Source: an uncultured Mycoplasmatota bacterium | GTDB taxonomy: Bacteria; Bacillota_I; Bacilli_A; RF39; UBA660 | Direction of reading: 5' to 3' | NCBI GenBank assembly: GCA_947087145.1 | Contig: CAMUBM010000001.1 | Location: forward strand, 1-29,115 | Length of the DNA stretch: 29,115 nucleotides | Shown: piece by piece, positions 14,589 through 22,215 of the stretch | Position numbering within the stretch: position 1 is the first letter of the stretch | Layout of the letters: the number at the start of each line of letters is the position of its first letter | Position numbers and translations under genes: made by a program | Notes under the pieces: generated by a model | What the model was told of the DNA's origin: nothing | What the model saw: only the letters and a program-made list of their open reading frames with translations | The model's database searches: none

Positions 14589-15740
14589 ATGAAAGAAAAG
14601 AAACAAAAAACTCCATTTCAAAAATTTTTAATTCTTTACGCAGTTTGCTTGAGTTTATTAATGATTATCTTCTTAATCTATGTAGGAAATAGTTTAGTAA
14701 AATACGAAAACAACCAAACAGAAAATTACTTAAAGAATACCATAGAAGACTTAAAAACAACAGAAATAAACAACTTATCAACAATAAAAAAAAGCCAATG
14801 GGAAAAAGAAAACATAAATAACGAAGAAATACTAAAGAAAATTCTAAAAGACACCGAGAACATTACTTATCAACAACAAGAAAACACCAAAGAGGACCAT
14901 CCCACCTTTCATGTTCTTTATAAAAAGAAACCAGTGCTAGAAATTACTTTAAAAGAAAAGAAAAAATTACATCGTTTAGGACTACTCACATTCTCCGTTT
15001 GGGAGACAGAAAATGTGAGTAGCATTATGGAAGAAGGCTTATATGACTACACTTTCGAAGTACCAAGTACTTATCAAATAAAAATAAATGAAAAAGAACT
15101 AACAACAGAAGATAGAAAAGAGGAAACCGAAAACGAAGGTTTATTAGAAATCTCTAAGTATGTAGAAATACCAACACTTGTAACCTATGAAATAAAAGGA
15201 TTACTAGAAGAACCAACGATAGAAATAACAGATAAATCTGGCAACAATATTGAATACAAAAAGGAAGATGGAAAAATTACCAAAGAACTCAATTTCCAAA
15301 AAATTGCTACATTAGAAGAAGCAAAAGAAAAAATAGAAAACATGCCCGAAATTTTAAAAATGGCGAAAGATTGGAGTTTATTCTTATCAAAAGACTTAAC
15401 AGGTCCAAAACATGGTTACAACACAATTAGCAACTATTTAATTGAAGGATCGTATTTATCCAAATATGCTTATAGTTGGGCAACAGGAGTAGATATTACT
15501 TTTACAAGTTCGCACACATTATCTAATCCACCATTTACAAATGAATTAGTAGAAAACTTTGAAATCTATAATGAAAATGCTTTTTCTTGTGAAGTATATT
15601 TAATAAAACATATGATAATAAAAGGAAACAAAAAACTAGACGATACTATGCACGATAGAATGTATTTTGTTCGTATAAATGGTGAATGGAAACTTGTAAA
15701 CATGGAAGCCATGACAGAAGGAGAAAATCAAAATGAATGA
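14589..15740 (+). CDS. Membrane-anchored extracytoplasmic protein of unknown function
   Basis: A 383-residue protein I do not recognise. It has a basic N-terminus, one membrane segment (about 12-33, FLILYAVCLSLLMIIFLIYV) and a large, highly charged outside part rich in Lys and Glu. The region around 40-100 is likely helical. The last part (about 285-375) contains YLSKYAYSWATGVDITFTSS, then SCEVYLIKHMII and MYFVRINGEWKLVNMEAM, a pattern like an NTF2-like or SnoaL cone-shaped domain. AAGGAG lies upstream of ATG 14589. Its stop overlaps the GT2-GtrA gene by eight bases, tying it to surface glycan assembly. Confidence 0.75.
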   Translation: MKEKKQKTPFQKFLILYAVCLSLLMIIFLIYVGNSLVKYENNQTENYLKNTIEDLKTTEINNLSTIKKSQWEKENINNEEILKKILKDTENITYQQQENTKEDHPTFHVLYKKKPVLEITLKEKKKLHRLGLLTFSVWETENVSSIMEEGLYDYTFEVPSTYQIKINEKELTTEDRKEETENEGLLEISKYVEIPTLVTYEIKGLLEEPTIEITDKSGNNIEYKKEDGKITKELNFQKIATLEEAKEKIENMPEILKMAKDWSLFLSKDLTGPKHGYNTISNYLIEGSYLSKYAYSWATGVDITFTSSHTLSNPPFTNELVENFEIYNENAFSCEVYLIKHMIIKGNKKLDDTMHDRMYFVRINGEWKLVNMEAMTEGENQNE

Positions 15741-16782
15741 AATTGCAGTCATAATTCCTGCTTATAAACCACACGAAAAAATAATGAATGACTTTATGGA
15801 AGAATTGAAAAGAAACTTTAAAAATATCGTTATCGTCGACGATGGAAGTGGAAAAGAATACGAACCCTTTTTTAAAAAATTTGAAGAAATGAATATTCCT
15901 GTCTTAAGACACCATGTGAACATGGGAAAAGGAAGAGCTATCAAAACTGCATTCAATTATTGCTTAAATACTTACTCTCATTTACTAGGGACCATTACCG
16001 CAGATTGCGATGGACAACATACGGTGAGTGACATTACAAAATGTATTGAAAAACTAAAAGAAAACCCCAAAAAATTAGTCATTGGAACGCGAAACTTTGA
16101 TGCAGAAAATGTTCCTTTTAAAAGTAGATATGGAAATAAAATTACTAGAAATATGTTTACAGCATTTATTGGCATAAAAATCACTGATACCCAATCAGGT
16201 CTTCGTGCCTTTGGCGTAGATGCCATGAAAGAATTTCTAACCATTGCAGGAGAAAGATACGAATACGAAACCAATATGCTCATTGCTTGCAAAGAACAAG
16301 AGATAGAAATTGCTGAAGTTCCCATAGATACTATTTACATAAACAACAATGAACTTAGTCATTTCCATCCCTTTAGAGATGCTTTTCTCATATACAAATT
16401 ATTTTTAAAATATGTTTTAGCAGCAGTCAGTTCCTTTTTTGTTGATATTTTGTTATTTTCACTATTTATGCATATCTTACCAAATATCAACCTAGGAATA
16501 CTAACGACTATTGTGATTGCAACTATACTCGCAAGAATATTTTCTTCAACATACAATTTTACCATCAATGCCAAAGTAGTATTTAAAAACAAAGGAAAAA
16601 ATTCTATAATCAAATACTTTACTTTAGTTGTTATTCAAATGTTTATTTCAGCATTTTTAGTCTCTGAAATATTTAAAGCAACCAATTTAAATTCGACAAC
16701 TTTAAAAATAGGAGTAGACATACTAATATTTATAGCAAATTTTATTATTCAAAGAGAATGGGTATTTAAAAATAAAAAATAG
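15733..16782 (+). CDS. GT2 glycosyltransferase fused to a GtrA-like membrane domain
   Basis: Polyprenyl-phosphate glycosyltransferase-like protein of 349 residues. The N-terminal GT2 (DPM1-like) domain has VIIPAYKP (6-13), VIVDDGSG (33-40), NMGKGRAIKTAF and the catalytic-type ITADCDGQH (88-96), then TDTQSGLRAF. From about residue 220 come four hydrophobic helices of a GtrA-type domain, ending NFIIQREWVFKNK, the usual GtrA signature (NF...R.WVF). The enzyme probably loads a sugar on undecaprenyl phosphate and the GtrA part may flip it outward, for glycosylation of a wall polymer. Last gene of the PAP2 operon; a terminator follows. Confidence 0.9.
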   Translation: MNEIAVIIPAYKPHEKIMNDFMEELKRNFKNIVIVDDGSGKEYEPFFKKFEEMNIPVLRHHVNMGKGRAIKTAFNYCLNTYSHLLGTITADCDGQHTVSDITKCIEKLKENPKKLVIGTRNFDAENVPFKSRYGNKITRNMFTAFIGIKITDTQSGLRAFGVDAMKEFLTIAGERYEYETNMLIACKEQEIEIAEVPIDTIYINNNELSHFHPFRDAFLIYKLFLKYVLAAVSSFFVDILLFSLFMHILPNINLGILTTIVIATILARIFSSTYNFTINAKVVFKNKGKNSIIKYFTLVVIQMFISAFLVSEIFKATNLNSTTLKIGVDILIFIANFIIQREWVFKNKK

Positions 16783-16812
16783 TACAGCATAAATAAACTG
16801 AACTATTTTTTT
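16779..16812 (+). terminator. Terminator of the PAP2-GT2 operon
   Basis: ATAGT-A-CAG (16779-16787) and CTG-A-ACTAT (16798-16806) pair with one internal A/A mismatch, and seven T follow. It overlaps the stop codon of the GT2-GtrA gene. Confidence 0.7.
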
Positions 16813-16819
16813 ATCTTCT

Positions 16820-17126
16820 TTTGTTGAAAACCTTGTACTTTCGTATTTTTAAATTATAATAACGACTCGAGTTATCCAGAAAAGTAGCGTTTGCTTCATT
16901 TCAATTTTTACTTAGAGGTTTTAGTAAATCGAAAGGTAAGAAAGCGAGTGTTGTATATGAAAAAAGATTCTAATATTACATGGGTATGTTTTGTTTTAGT
17001 AATACTAAAGTTAATATAAAAAGTGCGATATCCAAACACCATAGGTTTTACTCGATGTTCGGTATAGCGGTTTACAAAAACTGTAAGGCGTTATTGAAAT
17101 TACATGATTATGTGTTTGAATACAAG
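16820..17126. repeat. Repeat copy B: decayed, inverted toxin-antitoxin-like element
   Basis: Fills most of the 425-base gap between the GT2-GtrA gene and the ABC transporter. It aligns along its whole length with the reverse complement of 4151-4503. It keeps the forward promoter TTGTAC (16833-16838), 16-base spacer, TATAAT (16855-16860), and the peptide start. It has lost the strong Shine-Dalgarno site (GGTAAGAAAG instead of GGTAGGAGGAG), part of the peptide, the antisense -10 box and the regular GAGCGCTA/TAGCGCTC stem. Homology stops at AATACAAG on the right, as in copy A. Confidence 0.8.
16957..17019 (+). pseudogene. Shortened relic of the small membrane peptide (20 aa)
   Basis: Reads MKKDSNITWVCF and ends VLVILKLI before TAA. 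It aligns with the 28-residue peptide at 4282-4368, with eight residues missing in-frame from the membrane segment. At 20 residues the hydrophobic part is too short to span a membrane easily. The ribosome binding site is weak. Probably a dead copy, though a promoter remains. Confidence 0.55.
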
Positions 17127-17142
17127 CCTCGCTTAAAAAAAA

Positions 17143-17156
17143 TAACAAAACTGTAA
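17143..17156 (+). promoter_or_regulatory. Candidate BceR-type operator upstream of the transporter
   Basis: TAACA-AAAC-TGTAA fits the TNACA-N4-TGTAA inverted repeat that I recall for BceR-like response regulators. It ends 23 bases before the -10 box of the ABC transporter gene, next to the -35 position, which suits activation by the regulator encoded at 20039-20695. Confidence 0.5.
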
Positions 17157-17176
17157 TATTGGAAAGAAAAAGAAAA

Positions 17177-17185
17177 TGCTATAAT
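17177..17185 (+). promoter_or_regulatory. Extended -10 TGCTATAAT of the BceAB-type operon
   Basis: Exact TGCTATAAT, 22 bases before GTG 17208. No consensus -35 at the right distance (TTGGAA at 17159-17164 is only 15 bases away), in keeping with an activator-dependent promoter. Confidence 0.65.
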
Positions 17186-17207
17186 TTACTAGAAAGAAGG
17201 AATTATA

Positions 17208-17975
17208 GTGGAGATTTTAAAAATAGAAGATTTAAAAAAATATTATGGAAAAAAGAGTAGTATTATCACCAAAGCCATCAATGGCATTAGTTTAGAAGTA
17301 CAAAATCAAGAATTTGTTGCCATTATGGGTGCATCAGGTTCAGGGAAAACTACTCTTTTAAACTGCTTATCCACAATTGATACAGTAACAAGTGGCCACA
17401 TTTATATAGATGGGCAAGATATCACAGAATTAGAAAACGACGAACTTTCAGACTTCCGGCGAGAAAAACTAGGCTTTATCTTTCAAGACTTTAATCTTTT
17501 GGATACTTTAACCATAGAAGAAAACATTGCTCTTTCTTTAATTATCAACAAAACAGATCCAAAATTCGTAAACAATGCTGTAAAAGACATCGCAGGAAGA
17601 TTAGACATTGCAAACATTCTAAAAAAGTTTCCATATGAAGTCTCTGGTGGACAAAAACAACGTTGTGCCTGTGCAAGAGCCCTAATCAATCATCCAAAAC
17701 TCATACTTGCCGACGAACCAACAGGTGCACTAGACTCTAGATCAGCAAGACTGCTTTTAGAAACAATGTGGGAAATGAATGAAAATTTAAATGCTACCAT
17801 ATTAATGGTCACCCATGATGCTTTCTCTGCGAGTTTCTGTAAAAGAGTACTATTTTTAAAAGACGGAAAAATATTCAATGAAATCCAAAAAGGAGACAGC
17901 CCAAGAAAAGAATTTTTTGAAGAAATATTAGACGTTCTAACTCTTATGGGAGGAGATCTAAACGATGTTAAGTAA
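17208..17975 (+). CDS. ABC transporter ATP-binding protein, BceA type
   Basis: ATPase subunit of a peptide-antibiotic detoxification transporter, 255 residues. Walker A is GASGSGKT (41-48), the Q loop is FIFQDFNLL, the signature is VSGGQKQR (about 144-151), Walker B is LILADEPTGALD, and the switch His lies in MVTHD. Start is GTG 17208, with AGAAGGA upstream at the right distance; the frame has no better ATG. It overlaps the permease gene by 11 bases. With the permease and the RR/HK pair downstream this is a full Bce-like module for sensing and resisting cell-wall-active peptides such as bacitracin. Confidence 0.93.
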   Translation: MEILKIEDLKKYYGKKSSIITKAINGISLEVQNQEFVAIMGASGSGKTTLLNCLSTIDTVTSGHIYIDGQDITELENDELSDFRREKLGFIFQDFNLLDTLTIEENIALSLIINKTDPKFVNNAVKDIAGRLDIANILKKFPYEVSGGQKQRCACARALINHPKLILADEPTGALDSRSARLLLETMWEMNENLNATILMVTHDAFSASFCKRVLFLKDGKIFNEIQKGDSPRKEFFEEILDVLTLMGGDLNDVK

Positions 17976-19989
17976 GCTTTCCCTTAGAAATGTAAAAAGA
18001 AGTCTTAAAGATTATTTAATTTATATGGTAACCATTACTCTTTCTTTTTCTCTTATCTTTTCATTCAATTTAATTGCTTTTTCGCGCGACTTAACAGAAC
18101 TATCCGAACATATGGAAAATTTTAAATATGCTATTCTTTTTGTAAGTATGATTGTCATATTTGTAGTGGGATGGTTAATCAATTACACCATGCATTTTAT
18201 GTTTGAAAAAAGAAGCAAAGAATTTGGTACTTACATGCTCTTAGGAATTAAAAAGAAAGAAATCAATAAACTTTTTTTATTAGAAAATATTTTTCTAGGC
18301 AGTATCGCCGTCGTACTTTCTTTTTTTATCGGAACATTGTTTTCCATTTTACTTTCTGCTATCATTATGAACATTTTTGAAATGCCTTATCAAATTGCCC
18401 TTTCCATACATATTACTCCTATACTTGTCTCTCTTACTTATTTTCTTTTCATTTATATATTTGTCTTATTAAGAAGCAAAAGAAGAATAAAAAAAATGAA
18501 TATTTATGATTTACTTTACCTCGAAAAACAAAATGAACAAAAAATGTCTAAAAAAACCAGAAGTTGGACTTTTATACTAGCAAGTTCTTTAGGAGGGTTA
18601 GGACTTTTACTATTTGATTATGCCTTTAAAATAGTGGAAGAACCTACTATGATGATTCCTTTCTTTCTCTCTATTCTTTTACTGGGGATAAGTATTTATG
18701 GCCTAACCCTATCGATAGGAGAATTTCTATTAAACTATTGTTTAAAACACGAAAAAATAAAATACAAAAAAGACAACTTATTTATCACTAGGAATTTTTC
18801 TGCCAAAGTAGGTACAATGGGAATTACATTAGGAACACTTGCTTTGTTATCCACACTGACACTCTTATGTCTAAACGTTTCCGCGTCTTTTAAAGATGCT
18901 TTTGAAAACCAAGTGAATACGCGAATTCCTTATGATATTGTAATGAATAAAATTTATTCCGAAACAGGTGCCTTACATCCCAATATACAAAATAAAGATT
19001 ACCAAAAAAAATACCAAGAAAGTCATGAGTACATTGAAAAAAGGGTAGGAATAAAAGAAGAACTAATCTACAACATCTATGTTAAATCAGTAAATATCGA
19101 CGATGCAGTAATAGCAAAAAAACTATCTAGTGTAAATGGAAAACTAACCTTTCAAAATGACTTATTCATAAAACTAAGTGACTACAATAAACTACAAAAA
19201 ATGCTAAATAGGAGTGAAATTACTTTAAATGAAAACGAATACTTTTTACATTATTATAAAGAATTAAGAAATTGGTTTGAACAATTGAAAAAAGAAGATT
19301 TAAATGTAGAAATAAATGGAAAAACACTGCATTGTAAAGAAATGACCGATAAAAACTATGTAAGTTCTTGGAACTCCAGTTATTATCTCCTTGTTGTCCC
19401 CGACGAATATGTGAATAATATGTTGATTGAAAATGCAATAAATGCTATCAACACAGAAAAAGAAATCACGACTTCCGTGGTAGAAGAATTAAAAAATAAA
19501 GTAGGAAATTTAGAAATAACGAGTAGCATAAATGGAGAAGACTACACCATTGCTATAGACACAATGATTATAAGAGCAGAAGTTTTAGCCCAAAATCGTT
19601 CTGCCATAACAATATTTTCTTTTTCCTTAACTTATTTAGCTCTAGTATTCATCGCTGTGGTAGGAACCATCCTCTCTATCCAAACCTTATCAGATGCTAC
19701 GAAATACAAATATCGATATGACATCTTAAAGAAACTAGGAGTAAGAGAAAAAGAAATCGACAAAACCATATTAAAACAAGTTACTATGAACTTTATATTC
19801 CCCATTGTCTATCCCTTACTCATTGCAGTGATAACCACATTCTCCTTAAATAGACTTTTTTTTAACATATCAAGTGAAGAACATACCTATCTTTATTCCT
19901 TAGGAAACTCTATATTCTTATTTCTACTAATTTATGGTATTTATTTTCTAGCTACATACATTGGTTTTAAGAAAAATAAAAGTGAATAA
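17965..19989 (+). CDS. ABC transporter permease, BceB type (FtsX family)
   Basis: Permease of 674 residues. It begins LSLRNVKRSLKDYLIYMVTI, the usual BceB start. Hydrophobic segments in the first 300 residues number about seven, then comes a large non-membrane region (about 300-540, starting near FKDAFENQVNTRIPYD), and three more segments at the C-terminus (IFSFSLTYLALVFIAVVG and following). This ten-helix layout with one big outside domain is specific to peptide-antibiotic sensing permeases that signal directly to a short histidine kinase. The FtsX-like region includes EKRSKEFGTYMLLGI. GGAGGAG lies before ATG 17965. Confidence 0.92.
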   Translation: MLSKLSLRNVKRSLKDYLIYMVTITLSFSLIFSFNLIAFSRDLTELSEHMENFKYAILFVSMIVIFVVGWLINYTMHFMFEKRSKEFGTYMLLGIKKKEINKLFLLENIFLGSIAVVLSFFIGTLFSILLSAIIMNIFEMPYQIALSIHITPILVSLTYFLFIYIFVLLRSKRRIKKMNIYDLLYLEKQNEQKMSKKTRSWTFILASSLGGLGLLLFDYAFKIVEEPTMMIPFFLSILLLGISIYGLTLSIGEFLLNYCLKHEKIKYKKDNLFITRNFSAKVGTMGITLGTLALLSTLTLLCLNVSASFKDAFENQVNTRIPYDIVMNKIYSETGALHPNIQNKDYQKKYQESHEYIEKRVGIKEELIYNIYVKSVNIDDAVIAKKLSSVNGKLTFQNDLFIKLSDYNKLQKMLNRSEITLNENEYFLHYYKELRNWFEQLKKEDLNVEINGKTLHCKEMTDKNYVSSWNSSYYLLVVPDEYVNNMLIENAINAINTEKEITTSVVEELKNKVGNLEITSSINGEDYTIAIDTMIIRAEVLAQNRSAITIFSFSLTYLALVFIAVVGTILSIQTLSDATKYKYRYDILKKLGVREKEIDKTILKQVTMNFIFPIVYPLLIAVITTFSLNRLFFNISSEEHTYLYSLGNSIFLFLLIYGIYFLATYIGFKKNKSE

Positions 19990-20007
19990 GTTCAATTTTT
20001 CTAAACG

Positions 20008-20016
20008 TGCTATAAT
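20008..20016 (+). promoter_or_regulatory. Extended -10 TGCTATAAT of the response regulator-kinase pair
   Basis: Exact TGCTATAAT just after the permease stop codon, 22 bases before the TTG start at 20039. It gives the two-component genes their own transcript apart from the transporter. Confidence 0.65.
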
Positions 20017-20038
20017 AAAAGAAAGAAAGGTGATTTTT

Positions 20039-20695
20039 TTGACCATCCTAATTATTGAAGACGAAAAAACAATTCGAGAAAATATCCAAGAATTATTAAA
20101 CAAAAATGGCTACCAAACTCTTGCTACCCAAAATGGCGAAGACACATTACAAGTAGTAGAAAAAGAAAATCTTCAACTCGTTTTACTAGACATTCATTTA
20201 CCCTTAGAAGATGGGTTTTCTTTATGTAAAAAAATAAAGAAAATAAAAAACATTCCTGTCATTTTTTTAACCAGTGACTCCAGAAGCAAAAGTGAATTAA
20301 AAAGCATTCAAGTCGGAGGGATTGACTACATCACAAAACCATTCTCTAAAGGAATTCTTTTAGAAAAAATAAAAAGAGCAACAAAGAAAAATCCTTTGGA
20401 TTACAAAGAAATCACTAAAGAAGAATATACCTTAGATTTACACTTATCTATCTTAAAATACAAGAAAAAAGAAATCGAACTTACGCGAAACGAATTTCGC
20501 ATTTTGTACTACTTTTTTACCAATGAAAAACGCATTATTACCAAAGAAGAATTATTAGAATATTTATGGAATGATAAATACTACCTAGACGAAAACATTC
20601 TTACCGTAAATTTAGGTCGCTTAAGAAAAAAAGCAAAAGAGATAGGAATAGAAGAACTGATTAAAACAGAAAGAAAAAAAGGTTATACTTTATGA
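20039..20695 (+). CDS. OmpR-family response regulator, BceR-like
   Basis: DNA-binding response regulator of 218 residues. The receiver domain has IIEDE (5-9), the phosphoacceptor Asp51 in VLLDIHLP, FLTSDS and DYITKPF (conserved Lys). The C-terminal winged helix has LTRNEFRILYYFFTNEKRIITKEELL and NILTVNLGRLRKK. TTG 20039 is chosen because it follows AAAGGTGA by seven to eight bases and gives the normal receiver start TILIIEDE; a longer frame upstream crosses the promoter. It overlaps the kinase gene by four bases (ATGA). It probably activates the transporter genes through the TNACA-N4-TGTAA site. Confidence 0.92.
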   Translation: MTILIIEDEKTIRENIQELLNKNGYQTLATQNGEDTLQVVEKENLQLVLLDIHLPLEDGFSLCKKIKKIKNIPVIFLTSDSRSKSELKSIQVGGIDYITKPFSKGILLEKIKRATKKNPLDYKEITKEEYTLDLHLSILKYKKKEIELTRNEFRILYYFFTNEKRIITKEELLEYLWNDKYYLDENILTVNLGRLRKKAKEIGIEELIKTERKKGYTL

Positions 20696-21708
20696 AATTT
20701 TTACAAATGCTAGAAGAGAAAATAGTTTTTCTTCTTTTTCAAATAACTTTTATTTTTACAATTGGTATTTTTTTAAACGTATTTGGAATTCCTAAACTTT
20801 ACATCTTTACTTTTATTATCATTTTTATCACTTTTACTTTCCTTTATTTAGGTATCTATTTTTATCAAATAAAGCAAAAAGAAAATCGCATAAAACAGCA
20901 ACTTTTGTCTTTAGAAGAAAAATATCTGATAGCAGAAGTATTAGAACGCCCAAAAAATTTAGAAAACCAAGGCTATTACAATGCATTAAAAAAAGCTTGT
21001 AAAGCCATGAATGATAAGATTACCCACTTAGAAAAAGAGCAAAAAGAATACGAAGAATATATTGAAAGCTTTGCACATGAAATGAAAACACCCATCGCTG
21101 TACTATCTTTAGAAACAGAAAAGAAAAAAGAAAAGCTTTTACAAGAAGAAATAAAAAAAATAGACAACTTAGTAGAACAAATGCTTTACTACGCCAGAAT
21201 GAAAACGACGGAAAAAGATTATTTTGTAAAAAAATTAGACTTAGAAGAAGTAGTGCATGCCGTTTTACTAGAATACAAAGACTATGTATTAAAACAAAAA
21301 ATCACTTTAGAAGTAAGAAATACAAGCCAAAATGTGTACACCGACGAAAAATGGTTGTCTTTTATTCTATCTCAAATCCTTCAAAATGCAATAAAATACC
21401 AAAATAAAACCAATAAGAAGATCAAAATAGAAGCCAAAGAACAAGAAAACAAATGTATATTACAAATAGAAGATAATGGTTGTGGTATTGCTAAAAAAGA
21501 TATTATTAGAATTTTTGAACCATCATTTACAGGAGACAATAGAAAAAATAAACAAGCAACAGGAATGGGTTTGTATTTAGCAAAAAAACTCTGTGATAAA
21601 TTAGGATTAAAATTAATAGTAACTTCAATAGAAAACAAATACACACGTGTAGAAATTGTTTTTCCCAAAGGGAAAATGCATAACTTAGAACAAACAACAA
21701 AGTTTTAA
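20692..21708 (+). CDS. Intramembrane-sensing histidine kinase, BceS-like
   Basis: Sensor kinase of 338 residues with two close membrane helices (about 11-31 and 36-58) and almost no outside loop, the hallmark of kinases that get their signal from a BceAB transporter. The H-box is SFAHEMKTPIAVL with phospho-acceptor His129; the N-box is ILQNAIKYQNK; the G-boxes are IEDNGCGIAKKDI and ATGMGLYLAKKL. It follows the regulator with a four-base overlap. No terminator is seen after it, but the lipoprotein gene has its own promoter. Confidence 0.93.
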   Translation: MKFLQMLEEKIVFLLFQITFIFTIGIFLNVFGIPKLYIFTFIIIFITFTFLYLGIYFYQIKQKENRIKQQLLSLEEKYLIAEVLERPKNLENQGYYNALKKACKAMNDKITHLEKEQKEYEEYIESFAHEMKTPIAVLSLETEKKKEKLLQEEIKKIDNLVEQMLYYARMKTTEKDYFVKKLDLEEVVHAVLLEYKDYVLKQKITLEVRNTSQNVYTDEKWLSFILSQILQNAIKYQNKTNKKIKIEAKEQENKCILQIEDNGCGIAKKDIIRIFEPSFTGDNRKNKQATGMGLYLAKKLCDKLGLKLIVTSIENKYTRVEIVFPKGKMHNLEQTTKF

Positions 21709-21723
21709 AAAATAATATTTATA

Positions 21724-21732
21724 TGATATAAT
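21724..21732 (+). promoter_or_regulatory. Extended -10 TGATATAAT of the lipoprotein-MBOAT-DHHW operon
   Basis: TGATATAAT with predicted start near 21739, followed by GAGAGGAG and ATG 21755. Confidence 0.65.
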
Positions 21733-21754
21733 GAACGAAAGAGAGGAGTAAAAA

Positions 21755-22207
21755 ATGAAAAAAATAATTTATGTATTGTGTATGTTTGCTTTTTGTTTTG
21801 TTCTAACAGGTTGTGGAGAAAAAAATATCGAAGGAACTTTGCCAGACATTATGACAAAACTTTATGAGGGAATAAGCGAAGAGGAAAAGCCAATGATGCT
21901 AGATAACATAGAATTAAATAGTGAAAATTTTGAATACTATGCATTTGCTGATGTAAAATACAAAGAAGCTATTGCGAGTGAAGCCATGACAGGAGCAACC
22001 CCTCACTCTGTTGTACTAATTCGTTTAGAAAACGCAAAAGACAGTGAACAAGTAGTAAAAGAAATCAAAGAAAAAGCAAACCCTCGCAAATGGATTTGTG
22101 TAGAGGCAGAAAATACGTATGTAGTATCGAAAGGAGATTTAGTTGTACTGATTATGTCCAATGAATTAGCTCCTAAAATAAAAGAAAATTTTGAAAAATT
22201 AAGTTAG
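21755..22207 (+). CDS. DUF4358 family lipoprotein
   Basis: Secreted lipoprotein of 150 residues. The signal peptide has a lipobox LTGC with the lipidated Cys at about residue 20. The mature part contains EAMTGATPHSVVLIRLENAK, which I recognise as the core of DUF4358 proteins, then VKEIKEKANPRKWI and VVLIMSNE. The biochemical role of this domain is not known to me; it recurs beside MBOAT and DHHW genes in Bacillota, suggesting a part in surface polymer acylation. GAGAGGAG precedes ATG 21755. MBOAT starts eight bases after its stop. Confidence 0.82.
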   Translation: MKKIIYVLCMFAFCFVLTGCGEKNIEGTLPDIMTKLYEGISEEEKPMMLDNIELNSENFEYYAFADVKYKEAIASEAMTGATPHSVVLIRLENAKDSEQVVKEIKEKANPRKWICVEAENTYVVSKGDLVVLIMSNELAPKIKENFEKLS

Positions 22208-22215
22208 GAGAAAGT

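Noticed and set aside
19961..20038. Extra 26-residue N-terminus on the response regulator
   Set aside because: It runs through the permease end and the TGCTATAAT promoter. The receiver domain starts properly at TTG 20039 after AAAGGTGA.
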